This document shows positions 15,254 to 24,395 of a stretch of DNA of 64,000 bases, piece after piece (positions within the stretch are counted from its first letter, which is position 1; each line of letters opens with the position of its first letter). The position numbers and the translations under genes are program-made. Source of the DNA: Cyanobium sp. Aljojuca 7A6 (GTDB lineage: Bacteria > Cyanobacteriota > Cyanobacteriia > PCC-6307 > Cyanobiaceae); the NCBI RefSeq assembly GCF_024346455.1, contig NZ_JAGQCY010000001.1, positions 62,001 through 126,000 on the forward strand. Direction: 5' to 3'. The notes beneath the pieces are model-generated. The model had not been told where the DNA came from, did not search any database, and worked only from the letters and a program-made list of their open reading frames with translations.

Positions 15254-16609
15254 CTACTGGGTTGCGGCAGCGGTGACTCGGCGGCGTGGGCGCACCAGCA
15301 GGCCATCCTTCGGCGAAGGGCTGGGAATGACCAGGAGCGTCAGGTCCTGATCCAGCTCCAAGCCAAGGCTCAGCTGCTTGAGCAGACCCACCGCCAGAAG
15401 CCGGATTTCCAGCTCCGCCAGCGCCTTGCCCAGGCAGACCCGCTCACCCCCCCCCCGTAGGGCAGCAGGAACACTGTTGGGTCTCCCCCCAGATGCCGCT
15501 GGGGCCGAAAGGCCGCCAGATCCTCCAGATCAGCACCGTGACGGTGGCTGGCGCTGATGCTCACCTGCACCACCCGATCGGCCGGTACCAGCACACCCGC
15601 CAGGACAACGGGCTCCCGGATGCGACGAAAGACCCCCCCCCACCGGCGGGGTCAGCCGCATCACCTCCTTCACCACCGCATCAAGGCGAGGGGCCCGCAG
15701 GGCGTCGTAGTCGGTCACGGCTTCCCCTTCCGCCGGTGGCCAGGGCAAGCCGTCGAGTTCCTCCAGCAGCCAGGCCAGCTCAGCGGGATGCTGAAGCAGG
15801 GTGAGCACCAGGCAACTCAACGAGGAGGCCGTGGTTTCGTAGCCGGCGAACAGCAATAGCAACAGTTGCTCTGCCACGTCGTCGTCGGCCAGGGGCAGAC
15901 CTGCCTCATCAAGACCTCCGGCCAGCAGATCAAGTCCGCCGGCGGCCAGGGGCGCGCCGGAGGCAGCGGCGGCCTGGGCCTTCTTGAGCACGGCACCCAG
16001 GCGAAGCAACAGGCGCTGACGGGCCTGACGGGCTCGGGCGAAGGGACTGCCGGGCAGGGCGAACGGGAAGGAGAACAGGCCCTGGCACCAGGTTTCAAAA
16101 TCCAGAAACAAGGACTCGCGATCGACGCCATCAAGGCCCAGCACCGTGGTGGCGATCACACGGAAGGCAAAGCGCCGCAACCTTGGCACCAGGGCAACGG
16201 GCGACTCCGCACCCAGCAGCTCCTGGTTGAGCGCCTCGACCAACGCCACGATCTCCGGGCTGTAGCGCCTCAGGGCCGCGGAAGCGAACAGCTGCCCCAC
16301 AACATGGCGGCGGGCCTTGTGAGCGGCACCGTTGCGGTTGGCCAGCGACAGGGGCCCCAGCAGCTGCCGCACACTGTCCGGCCACCAGCCCGCGACCGCC
16401 TCTGCCTGGGCGAACAGGTCGCCGATCGCCCGCTCGCCACGGATGAACACGGTGCGTTGCCCCAACAGGCTTGTTTCATACACATCGCCATAGCGCTCAA
16501 AACGTGAGCGGGCGAAATCAGGATCTCGAAAGAAGGCGAGGGTCTCGAGCACCCCGCTCATCGCTGGCGTGCTTGGAACGGGGCGAAGGGTGGCGGGATC
16601 GAGGGGCAA
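15254..16609 (-). pseudogene. Cytochrome P450 with two frameshifts at C-runs
   Basis: Frame one (16609 to about 15640) carries the P450 N-terminus, the I-helix L-L-L-F-A-G-Y-E-T-T-A-S-S and the K-E-V-M-R-L-T-P-P (ExxR) segment, then is lost at a run of nine C on the plus strand (about 15633-15641). Frame two continues through A-D-R-V-V-Q-V-S to F-L-L-P-Y-G-G-G, and is lost at a run of ten C (about 15447-15456) inside the haem loop. Frame three gives E-R-V-C-L-G-K-A-L-A with the haem Cys and ends at stop 15254. Every P450 landmark is present, so this is either a recently broken gene or two homopolymer sequencing errors. It resembles CYP120-type enzymes. Confidence 0.9.
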
Positions 16610-16807
16610 CCGACGTCATCCAGATCAATCCCCAGCCTGGCAGCCGAGCGATGGCCATGCAAAGCATTGGCAAGGGCAGTGGCAACAGGAAATGAAGCGT
16701 CAAGATCCATGTCTCTGAACAGCGCGTCGATGCATTCATGCTGCACGTCATGCCGACCAACCAGGAATGGGCTGTAGGGTTGAAATGTTCATTCCATAAG
16801 AGTTGAC

Positions 16808-17107
16808 ATGAAGAATTTACTGATGTCCTTTCTCTCGTTAGCCATACTCATGGCTTCTCTGTTGATTGCATCTCCAGTGATGGCCATGTCGATCCCTTTA
16901 ACCCAACCCCAGACACTCCTGGGAGCGAAAACAGCGAAAGTCCCTGCCTCAACGCAAGCTACCGATAGCAAGCTTCAATCCAGCATTGGCTCTGTCTCAG
17001 GGGATGGAGGCCAGACGGAGAAGAAAGCAAATGCAGAAGACAGGGCCGAGGATGGCGAGAAGATTGATCAGATGACAAAAGGACTGATGAAGGAGAGCGG
17101 GACGTAA
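16808..17107 (+). CDS. Small exported protein of unknown function
   Basis: A 99-residue protein with a clear signal peptide (basic start, hydrophobic core, likely cleavage after A-S-P-V-M-A near residue 26). The mature part is polar, with a long E/K/D-rich stretch near residues 70-90. I recognise no family. It is flanked by oppositely oriented genes and stands alone. Confidence 0.6.
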   Translation: MKNLLMSFLSLAILMASLLIASPVMAMSIPLTQPQTLLGAKTAKVPASTQATDSKLQSSIGSVSGDGGQTEKKANAEDRAEDGEKIDQMTKGLMKESGT

Positions 17108-17174
17108 ATTCATCGGGACATCTGTTCAGACCCATGGGTGACCACGAGCGCGTGGACACCCCACAACCGGCTGG

Positions 17175-17834
17175 CTAGACACCAACAGAATGGGTTTCAG
17201 GCCGCTCCAGGTAGGTGGCGACCCATTGTTCGGGATCTTGTTGCCGTGGCAAACGAGCCAGCAACTGCGGACAAGTCAGCATGTCGCGAACGGCATCTCC
17301 CAGCAACTTGACGGAGCGACTGGCGGGCAGCAGGGGTTGAAGCTGCTTGTGGAGACTCCAGAAGTACCAAGCCGATGCATCAAACCCGGGGGGGAAGCGG
17401 CTCCAGCTGGCTGGATCGACGACGGCATCAAGGAAACGATCGCGGCAGTTATGGGCCTTATCCGCGGCGGTGACGAGCAGGGAGGCGTCTGGAAGCTGTG
17501 GCAACGTGGCGATGAAACGTTGTTTGCGTTGCATCCACGGGGCCGCTGCTGCAGCTCCGGGAGCTTTGCCGGGGTCGGTGCAGTCGCCCACAATGGTGGC
17601 CACACTGTTCCCAAACCGTTCCCGGATCGAGGCCTGGCTCTGGCCGGCATCTTCGATGCTGTCGTGGAGCAAGCCGGCGATGGCCTGATCTTCATTGCCA
17701 CCGTCCTCCCAGACCAGAGCGCTGACGCTGATCACATGGGCGAGAAAGGGCACAGCCTTGCCATGACGCGACTGATGCTGGTGCAACTGTTCCGCCCAGT
17801 TCAGGGCCTCTCCGTAACGGGAGGACGTTGTCAT
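17175..17834 (-). CDS. HD-domain phosphohydrolase (SpoT/MESH1-like)
   Basis: A 219-residue protein beginning like stand-alone ppGpp hydrolases: A-x-x-H-x-x-Q near residue 18, P-F-L-A-H-V near 30, then L-L-H-D-S-I-E-D-A-G near 55, giving the metal-binding His and HD pair plus the E-D motif. It continues with V-T-A-A-D-K-A-H-N, the second metal-binding block. This pattern is that of RelA/SpoT-type HD domains without a synthetase domain. ppGpp or NADPH hydrolysis is plausible but unproven. Confidence 0.82.
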   Translation of the reverse strand: MTTSSRYGEALNWAEQLHQHQSRHGKAVPFLAHVISVSALVWEDGGNEDQAIAGLLHDSIEDAGQSQASIRERFGNSVATIVGDCTDPGKAPGAAAAAPWMQRKQRFIATLPQLPDASLLVTAADKAHNCRDRFLDAVVDPASWSRFPPGFDASAWYFWSLHKQLQPLLPASRSVKLLGDAVRDMLTCPQLLARLPRQQDPEQWVATYLERPETHSVGV

Positions 17835-18209
17835 GCTTCAACCTAAGCCGGGATCCATTGGGGAGTGCACGGTCAGCCCGTTGATCCAGTGGACAGGCCG
17901 TTGAGGACAGTGCATTGCAGAGTTGGATCCCTGGCGTGGCAGCCTGGGCATCTCAGCGTCCAGGTCCAGAGATCACGTTGCCACCGCCCACTGGTCGCAC
18001 TTTGCAGGCTGAAGGATTAAGGTTGTAATCCATTGATGATCAAACTGCCCGCTGCTTGCCTCGCGACATTCCGAAGAGACAAAGAGACGCGTGAACCGCC
18101 GTCAGAAGGTATTCAGAATAGATTGCCCTTGCCTGGGTTCCATGGGATCAGATAGTTACCATTCGTCAACACAGTTCGATTCAGAAGTTCACACCCGGAC
18201 AGGACATCA
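17835..18209. other. Divergent intergenic region
   Basis: 375 bases between the leftward HD gene and the rightward acyltransferase. I see no coding pattern, hairpin or repeat of note; it should hold both promoters. The stretch 18100-18180 is AT-richer. Confidence 0.4.
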
Positions 18210-18959
18210 GTGAACTTTGCCGCTCCCAGAACAGTCATGAGGCTGGATACTCCCTTGCAAGTATCACGCCGCTTGATCGGTGCCGTTGGCACGAAGGTGT
18301 CGTTGCATCACTGTGATCGGGTTCCGGCCACCAGCCGACTTCTGGTTGTCAGCAACCACCGCAGCCTGCTCGATGCTCCCTTGCTGATGACAGCCTTGAA
18401 TCGTCCTGTTCGGTTTGCCTGCCACCACTACATGAGTCGGGTTCCACTATTGCGAGACATGGTGTCAGCGATGGGAGCCTTTCCTCTCGATGCCCCCCAG
18501 GACAGACAGAAGCAGTTCTTCCAGCAGTCCGTTGAATTTTTAGAGTCAGGCCAGGCCGTAGGGATTTTCCCAGAAGGCGCGCAGCCAATGGTTCAAGTCA
18601 AGCCGGCGAATCAACTCAGCGCCTTTCATCGTGGTTTTGCCCATCTGGCTTTGCGCGCGCAGGTTGATGACTTGGCCATCCTGCCCGTGGCGATCGCTTC
18701 AACCAATGAAGACAGGCACAATCTGGCTCCATTGAAGCTGTTCAGCCTGTTTGATCCGACAGAGCCCCTGTTCAACTGCGATGGCTGGCATTCCGCCATT
18801 GTCTATCGACGCGTCCACCTTCTGTTTGGCTATCCTATTTGGATCGACACGGTTCAAAGACAGCATTACGGCGGCCGACGAGCAGGTCTGTTGGCGAAAC
18901 AGCTCACCCAGTCGTGCTGGGATCAGATTGCTGGGCTGCTGCATCAAGGCTGTCACTAA
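18210..18959 (+). CDS. PlsC-type acyltransferase
   Basis: A 249-residue LPLAT-family protein that would transfer acyl groups to a glycerolipid or alcohol. The catalytic H(x4)D motif is N-H-R-S-L-L-D-A-P at residues 49-57, and F-P-E-G at 120-123 is the glycerolipid-binding block. Seventeen bases downstream is an alpha/beta hydrolase, the same two folds that are fused in plant phytyl ester synthases. Synechocystis slr2103, an acyltransferase related to that family, makes acyl plastoquinol and similar esters. A role in phytyl or quinol ester synthesis is therefore inferred rather than plain phosphatidic acid synthesis. Confidence 0.88.
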   Translation: MNFAAPRTVMRLDTPLQVSRRLIGAVGTKVSLHHCDRVPATSRLLVVSNHRSLLDAPLLMTALNRPVRFACHHYMSRVPLLRDMVSAMGAFPLDAPQDRQKQFFQQSVEFLESGQAVGIFPEGAQPMVQVKPANQLSAFHRGFAHLALRAQVDDLAILPVAIASTNEDRHNLAPLKLFSLFDPTEPLFNCDGWHSAIVYRRVHLLFGYPIWIDTVQRQHYGGRRAGLLAKQLTQSCWDQIAGLLHQGCH

Positions 18960-18975
18960 TTGATTTCTATTCTCC

Positions 18976-19761
18976 ATGGCAAGTGCAACCAAGCCCTTAA
19001 GACTTCTGACCAGCAAAGTATCCAAGCCCATCCTTCCTAAGTTTGTTTTTCTGCCAGGGATGGACGGGACTGGCGAATTACTGCAGCCCCAATCGGCTGA
19101 GTTGAATTCAGCCTTTGACATCTGCAGCTTGTCGATTCCCTCCGACGACTTGTCAGGCTGGGCCGAATTAACCGAAAAGGTTGTTGCTCTGATTGCGGGC
19201 GAGAAGAAGTACGCACCTTCGCGTCCCATCTATCTTTGTGGCGAGTCCTTTGGCGGTTGCCTGGCCTTAAGGCTGGCGGCGCACTTCCCACATCTTTGCG
19301 ATCGTCTGATTTTGGTGAACCCTGCGTCTTCGGCGATCCGCCAACCCTGGATGGGCTGGGGAGCTTCCGTCACTCAGCGATTGCCAGAATCTCTCTATCG
19401 CCTGTCCACTTTGGGGCTTCTTCCATTTCTGATTGAACCTCAGCGAGTCACCGCTTCCCGCCAGAAGGCTTTGTTGAAGGCCATGCAGTCGGTGAGTCCA
19501 TCCAGTGCTGCCTGGAGACTTTCGCTACTGCGCCAATTCGTTCTGGAAGATCTGCCCCTTGGGCGCATCAAGCAACCTGTCTTGGTTTTGGCATCAGGCT
19601 CAGATCGACTCCTGCCTTCCGTGGCAGAGGCAAGCAGAATCACCAAGTACCTACCCAATGCGCAGACCGTCCGCCTGCCCAGAAGTGGACATGCCTGCTT
19701 GCTGGAAACGGACATCAAGTTGAACAGAATACTTAAATCCCAGAATTTTGTACCATCGTGA
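18976..19761 (+). CDS. Alpha/beta hydrolase, PES-type partner of acyltransferase
   Basis: A 261-residue alpha/beta hydrolase: oxyanion region L-P-G-M-D-G-T-G near residue 26, nucleophile elbow G-E-S-F-G-G with Ser91, probable acid Asp210 in S-G-S-D-R-L-L-P and His239 in R-S-G-H-A. The L-P-G-x-D-G-x-G and C-G-E-S-F-G-G text matches the hydrolase half of plant phytyl ester synthases (PES1/PES2). It lies 17 bases after the PlsC-type gene, so the two are probably one functional pair. Its 3' end overlaps the opposing small gene at 19733. Confidence 0.85.
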   Translation: MASATKPLRLLTSKVSKPILPKFVFLPGMDGTGELLQPQSAELNSAFDICSLSIPSDDLSGWAELTEKVVALIAGEKKYAPSRPIYLCGESFGGCLALRLAAHFPHLCDRLILVNPASSAIRQPWMGWGASVTQRLPESLYRLSTLGLLPFLIEPQRVTASRQKALLKAMQSVSPSSAAWRLSLLRQFVLEDLPLGRIKQPVLVLASGSDRLLPSVAEASRITKYLPNAQTVRLPRSGHACLLETDIKLNRILKSQNFVPS

Positions 19762-19975
19762 ACCTCTGAAGGCCGGTGGCCGCCCCTTGGAGGGGTCCTG
19801 GGCCATCGAACCCGTAGAAGGCGTGGCAGGGCTCAGCATTGGGGTGCCCCTTGGCGCAGGCATCGATGAATTCATGTAGCCCTGAATTAGCCGTCCCAGG
19901 AATCAGGTCTTCAAACGATGATTCCTGACTCAGCCAAACAGAATGGTGAAACCAGCATTTGTAGCCGATCTGCAT
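19733..19975 (-). CDS. Cysteine-depleted metallothionein-like protein
   Basis: About 80 residues from ATG 19975 (the frame stays open to 20053). The block D-A-C-A-K-G-H-P-N-A-E-P-C-H is nearly identical to S-E-V-C-A-K-G-H-P-N-G-E-P-C-H of the SmtA-type protein at 58991-59173, and K-C-x-x-x-x-S-V near the start aligns with its N-terminal Cys cluster. Most Cys are lost, and only three remain. The C-terminal 25 residues are unrelated. It could be a decaying copy or a protein with a new role; it cannot bind a four-metal cluster. Confidence 0.5.
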   Translation of the reverse strand: MQIGYKCWFHHSVWLSQESSFEDLIPGTANSGLHEFIDACAKGHPNAEPCHAFYGFDGPGPLQGAATGLQRFTMVQNSGI

Positions 19976-20039
19976 CCATGGCGCATCACTCCTCTTCAAT
20001 TGACTCTTCTGTCGGCTAAATGAGAGAAAATGCACTGGA

Positions 20040-20852
20040 GTGGACGAAGACATGCCACCTCTTTCGGCCCTATGTCGCGCACTGGTTATCCATCGTTCAG
20101 TCAGCAGTTATTCCAGAGAGAAGTGCTCACCAAGAAAGACACCAATAGGACTGACCGCTCCATCTGATTGGAAGTCAGCGTTGGCGTTGGCATGCAGCTG
20201 CATTGCCGTGACTTGTCTTGTCACGGCAGAGGCACAGGCAAGACAAACATTTCTATTTAGCTACGACAGACTCTTTGACGATGATCTTGGACGGACCGAA
20301 GGCGCCAGATTGCGTATAACAACCGAGAGTATAAGGTCAACCGTGAATAATTTCTCAGGCTTCTTCATTACAAGTATCACCGGGACCCACCAAGGCAATA
20401 GGGTAACGGCGCTACTACCAGTTGGGTTTTTCAATCCGATCCTATCTGGACGCCCCACCGACAATCTGTTTCATCCCTTGGTTGGCAATCCGACACCGGC
20501 AGATCAGTTGTCGAGGAATGGCTTTGCCTATGCAGCAGGCGAGACGGTCTTTCAGTTCTATCATGGTGAGTACGAGTTGGTATCGAGACCACGACTCAGT
20601 CCGCTTGATCTCGATTATCGAGAGGTCCCATGTATCACAGATTCAATTGTGTATGAATGCAGGGCGCGCGGCAGAAGGTCTGAAATTACATTTGTCAAGA
20701 CCATTCCCGTTCCCATACCAGCGCCCCTGCCTCTTTTCGGTGTCGGTGCCGCCTATGGCTACAGCCGAAAGCTTCGCAAGCGAATCAGGCCAAGCAGGAC
20801 AACTCCAGCCATGACATCGCCGTACCGCCTTGATTCAGAGGGCATTATCTGA
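20040..20852 (+). CDS. Exported protein with PEP-CTERM-like anchor
   Basis: A 270-residue protein with a signal segment (about residues 45-67, ending A-E-A-Q-A), a mature region rich in beta-type sequence, and a C-terminus P-I-P-A-P-L-P-L-F-G-V-G-A-A-Y-G-Y-S-R-K-L-R-K-R-I. That tail fits the cyanobacterial version of PEP-CTERM sorting signals: short proline motif, hydrophobic stretch, Arg/Lys cluster. The protein should be exported and processed by an exosortase. ATG 20052 is an alternative start. The gene is clearly lower in GC than its neighbours, which suggests transfer. Confidence 0.75.
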   Translation: MDEDMPPLSALCRALVIHRSVSSYSREKCSPRKTPIGLTAPSDWKSALALACSCIAVTCLVTAEAQARQTFLFSYDRLFDDDLGRTEGARLRITTESIRSTVNNFSGFFITSITGTHQGNRVTALLPVGFFNPILSGRPTDNLFHPLVGNPTPADQLSRNGFAYAAGETVFQFYHGEYELVSRPRLSPLDLDYREVPCITDSIVYECRARGRRSEITFVKTIPVPIPAPLPLFGVGAAYGYSRKLRKRIRPSRTTPAMTSPYRLDSEGII

Positions 20853-20997
20853 TTTCTGAAGTTGGAAGCGGTGTTTCGAGATGATATGCATCTGTCTTGA
20901 TCGACTGCAAGATCAGCAAGCAGAGGATGGCGAAAGACTTCAAAACTCAGACGGTCCAACTGACGTCAATTAGTCTCAAGGGACCCGAAACTCAGTC

Positions 20998-22929
20998 ATG
21001 GTCTGCATTGTGGATTGGAGCCGCGCCTCTGATGGCCTGTCCAGCGTGAGTGTGCGTTCGTTGCAGCGGCTTGCTGTCGGTTCGCTTGGCCTGGTGGTTA
21101 CAAGCCTGATGAGCATGGGCTCGGTGCTTCCGGCCAAGGCCCAGGACGGAAGCAAGCCTGTGAAAGTGGCGGCCGTCGACTTCATCCCCGCCTGGGGTGA
21201 CCAAGAAGGCAATATTCGCCGACTCAGCCAAGCCGTTGAACGGCTAGCGGCGCAGGGTGTGCAGTATGCCGTGTTTCCGGAAACAGCCATCAGCGGTTAC
21301 GACTTCAGTGATCCAGCCCAGTTGGCTCCGTACGTGGACACCATTCCTGGGCGCGCGACAGCAGCCTTGCTGCCCGTCCTGAAGCGTACCGGGCTGATCA
21401 TGAGCGTGGGAATCGCCGAAAAGGATGCCACAACGGGCCTCTTCTACAACACAGCTGTCTTGCTGGGGCCGGAGGGCATCATCGGCAAGTACCGCAAAAA
21501 CGGACTGAATGGCCAAGACGTGCAACTGTTCGGCCCAGGCGACACCGATGTCGGTGTCTTTGACACATCCATTGGACGCATTGCCCTGATCATCTGCTAC
21601 GACGACACCTATTGGCAGTACGACAGGTTGGCGGCTCTGCGAGGGGCTCAGATCATTGGATGGCATTCGGTTTCCGACCGTGTGATGCCTGGCACAGCTC
21701 CAGCCAAAGCTCGAATGAATCACTCCACGGTGGCCAGCGTCCAGCACATGAGTGCACTCAACGGTGTCTGGGTGGTTGGTGCCACCCGCAGCGGCATTGA
21801 GCGCAACCCGATCACGGGCAGCCAGCTGTACTACAACGGCGGCTCCAGCATCTGGTCGCCCCTCGGACGCAAGCTTGTCCAGGCACCCATCGTGCCCCCC
21901 GAGACACTCCCTCCAGGGCTCAACGGATTCATCTCGGCCACTATCATTCCCGCCGAGGCTGATGGGGTTCGCCAGAAGCGATTAGCGGCCCGTCGGCCAT
22001 CGCTTTACAACCCCCTGTTGGCGCTGCGCCGCGCGCCAGTTGACTCCACCGCAACAGTGGGTCAACGATCGGTGCCGTTGGCCGCCGCGCAGTGGCTTGG
22101 GAGTGCCTCACGTCTGGGCAGCAGCCAGCCCCAGGCCAATGAACTGATGGTGCTGCCCGAGCTCTCGGGGTTGCCAACCGGTCTCGGGGCCGCTGGGATC
22201 AGAGACCGGGCCGAGCCTCGCGGGGGAAGCTTCGAGACGGTTCTGGCGGCGCGTGCAAAAGCCGGCCGTGGCTACCTGGTGGGTAGCTACCCCGAGCGCG
22301 AAGGCTCCAAGGTGTTCCATACCGTGGCCCTGGCCGGCCCTCGCGGCACGATCCTTGGTCGTTACCGCGCCACCCACCTCAGCGATTCGGAAAAGGAATG
22401 GGCCAGTCCCGGTGACGCCCCCCTTGTGGTTCCAACGCCGCTGGGCCGCATCGGGCTTGCCACGATCGGGGATCTTGCTGTGCCTGAGCTGGTTGGTCTC
22501 TACCAAACCCTGCGTACTGACCTGCTGGCGGCACCAGGAGGCGAGCCGTCACCACTCAAGGTGGAGATCGATCCACGCCTGTATGCGGTGAGTGATCCCC
22601 CGACGGGCCGAGCCGATCTGCATCCCTATCTGGCCGCAAAGCTGGGCCAGTTCTGGGTGATCAGTGGCGGCCGGCGGGTTGGCAGCGCCACCGCGGCGGG
22701 GATCTTCGGACCTGAACCGGTGGTGTTCACCCCCACCCTCACGGCGGCAGCGACAGACGATGCCGTGCGCTACCGCACGGTGGTGCCAGCGCTCGGCACC
22801 TGGATCAACCAGCAGCAACTGATTGATGGTCAGCGCAACGACCTGTACCGGCCCCTGGTTCTGGATCCTCAGAACAGCTGTTTCCAGACCTGGAAGCAAG
22901 CCGGTCACGGGATCGTGCGCTGCCCCTAG
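20998..22929 (+). CDS. Exported tandem nitrilase-superfamily protein
   Basis: A 643-residue protein with a signal peptide (cleavage near A-K-A-Q, residue 49) and two nitrilase-like domains. Domain one (about 55-325) has the full Glu-Lys-Cys triad: F-P-E-T (Glu95), K-Y-R-K-N (Lys167) and I-I-C-Y-D-D (Cys200). Domain two (about 355-610) keeps L-P-E-L (Glu388) but has R-Y-R-A-T where Lys is expected and A-T-I-G-D where Cys is expected, so it is probably inactive and structural. The family hydrolyses C-N bonds in nitriles, amides or carbamoyl compounds. Export is unusual and suggests scavenging of nitrogen. Confidence 0.88.
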   Translation: MVCIVDWSRASDGLSSVSVRSLQRLAVGSLGLVVTSLMSMGSVLPAKAQDGSKPVKVAAVDFIPAWGDQEGNIRRLSQAVERLAAQGVQYAVFPETAISGYDFSDPAQLAPYVDTIPGRATAALLPVLKRTGLIMSVGIAEKDATTGLFYNTAVLLGPEGIIGKYRKNGLNGQDVQLFGPGDTDVGVFDTSIGRIALIICYDDTYWQYDRLAALRGAQIIGWHSVSDRVMPGTAPAKARMNHSTVASVQHMSALNGVWVVGATRSGIERNPITGSQLYYNGGSSIWSPLGRKLVQAPIVPPETLPPGLNGFISATIIPAEADGVRQKRLAARRPSLYNPLLALRRAPVDSTATVGQRSVPLAAAQWLGSASRLGSSQPQANELMVLPELSGLPTGLGAAGIRDRAEPRGGSFETVLAARAKAGRGYLVGSYPEREGSKVFHTVALAGPRGTILGRYRATHLSDSEKEWASPGDAPLVVPTPLGRIGLATIGDLAVPELVGLYQTLRTDLLAAPGGEPSPLKVEIDPRLYAVSDPPTGRADLHPYLAAKLGQFWVISGGRRVGSATAAGIFGPEPVVFTPTLTAAATDDAVRYRTVVPALGTWINQQQLIDGQRNDLYRPLVLDPQNSCFQTWKQAGHGIVRCP

Positions 22930-23015
22930 GGGGGTCGGCAGCCAGCGGAGTCGCCAGCAAGAGATGGCGAAGCGGGAGGCCGTCGCGGGTCATCTGGTCT
23001 CTATCTGAACTCTGG

Positions 23016-24395
23016 TCAGCCCTGACTTCCAGAGAGGCATTGCTGCAGCTTGCGTTGCCGCCAGCAAAGACCCACAAGGGCAGCAACACCGGAGAGCAGA
23101 ACAAGCAGTGAAATGAAGGCCGACTCATTGGCCGCAGCATGCTGGAAGCTGGAAAAGGCAAGATAGAGACACGCCACTGCGAACAGTAGTGGGAACAATG
23201 GAAACAACGGCGTCCGGTAAGTGTTTCCAGTTTCGGCACCGGCGCGACGGCGCAGGATGATCAGCGAAAGGGAGATCAGGGTGAGGAAGGCCCAGAACAG
23301 GGGCGCTGTGTACTCCACGATGGCGGTGAAGCCATCGGGTTGAACGGCGGCAATGGCGATCAGGGCTGTGCTGATCAAGCTCTGCACCAGAAAACTTCGG
23401 GTGGGGATGCTGCGCTGTCTCTGCCAGCCACCCAGAATCCCCAGGGCTTGCCAGTCCTGGCCAAGGGCATGGTTCGCCCGGGCGCCCATCACCATCGTGG
23501 CGTTGATGCTGGTGAGGGCGGCCGCCCCGATCAGCATCACCACGGCCAGTTCCGCCCACCGGCCAAAGGATTGCCCCAGGACATCCACCGCGGCCGCGGA
23601 ACTCTGGGCCAGCCCCGTGAGGCCCAGAGCCGACAGCAGGGAAAGGTTGAACACCAGATAGATGGCAGTGATCAGCACCAGGCTCAGCAGCAGCACGCTG
23701 GTGGCTGCGCGATGGCCCCCCTTCACTTCAGAGGAGATGGTGGCCGCCTCGTTCCAACCGCCGAAGGTCAGCAGCACAAACACTAGAGCCGTGCCCAGAC
23801 TGGCTGGACGGGGCGTGCTCTGGAAGGCCGTCGCAGGTACGGCACTGAGGTGGACGTTGCTGGCGAACCCCACCACCGAGATGATCAGCAACCCAGCCAG
23901 GATCAGCACCACAAGGGGTTTCTGCAGGCTGGTGGCGACGTGCAAACCGAGCAGATTGGAGGCGGTCAGCACGACCACCACCGCGAGCGCCCACAGGCCT
24001 TCGGATCGTGGGCCCAGGGGCAGCAACCGGCTGATGGTGTCGCTGAACACGAAGGCCAGCAGAGCGATCGAGCCGGGATTGATCACGGTTGCCTTGGTCC
24101 AGGCATAGAGGAACGACAGCTTGCGGCCGTAGGCGAGGGTGAGGAAGTGGTACTCACCGCCGATGTGAGGATGGGCGGAACTGAGCTCGGCATAACAGAG
24201 GGCGCCGGTGAAGCTCACCACGGCGCCCACAACCCAGGCCGTGATCAGCCAACCGGGATCCTGGGTGAACTGCGCCACCAGACTGGGGGTCTTGAAGATC
24301 CCAGCGCCGATCACCAGGCCCACGATCAGGCACACAGCTTCCCACTGTTGAATCACCCTGGCGGGTTGGGTCTCGGCTGCTGTTGATGGACTCAT
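23016..24395 (-). CDS. APC-family amino acid permease
   Basis: A 459-residue membrane protein with about twelve helices. The first helix contains G-L-V-I-G-A-G-I-F-K-T-P, the APC substrate-binding signature, followed by Y-A-E-L-S-S and a later F-G-G-W-N-E-A segment. It resembles the cationic/polyamine or ethanolamine-type permeases; the substrate is not determined. Its start overlaps the methyltransferase stop upstream by four bases (ATGA), so the two are translationally coupled. It ends tail to tail with the nitrilase gene. Confidence 0.9.
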   Translation of the reverse strand: MSPSTAAETQPARVIQQWEAVCLIVGLVIGAGIFKTPSLVAQFTQDPGWLITAWVVGAVVSFTGALCYAELSSAHPHIGGEYHFLTLAYGRKLSFLYAWTKATVINPGSIALLAFVFSDTISRLLPLGPRSEGLWALAVVVVLTASNLLGLHVATSLQKPLVVLILAGLLIISVVGFASNVHLSAVPATAFQSTPRPASLGTALVFVLLTFGGWNEAATISSEVKGGHRAATSVLLLSLVLITAIYLVFNLSLLSALGLTGLAQSSAAAVDVLGQSFGRWAELAVVMLIGAAALTSINATMVMGARANHALGQDWQALGILGGWQRQRSIPTRSFLVQSLISTALIAIAAVQPDGFTAIVEYTAPLFWAFLTLISLSLIILRRRAGAETGNTYRTPLFPLFPLLFAVACLYLAFSSFQHAAANESAFISLLVLLSGVAALVGLCWRQRKLQQCLSGSQG

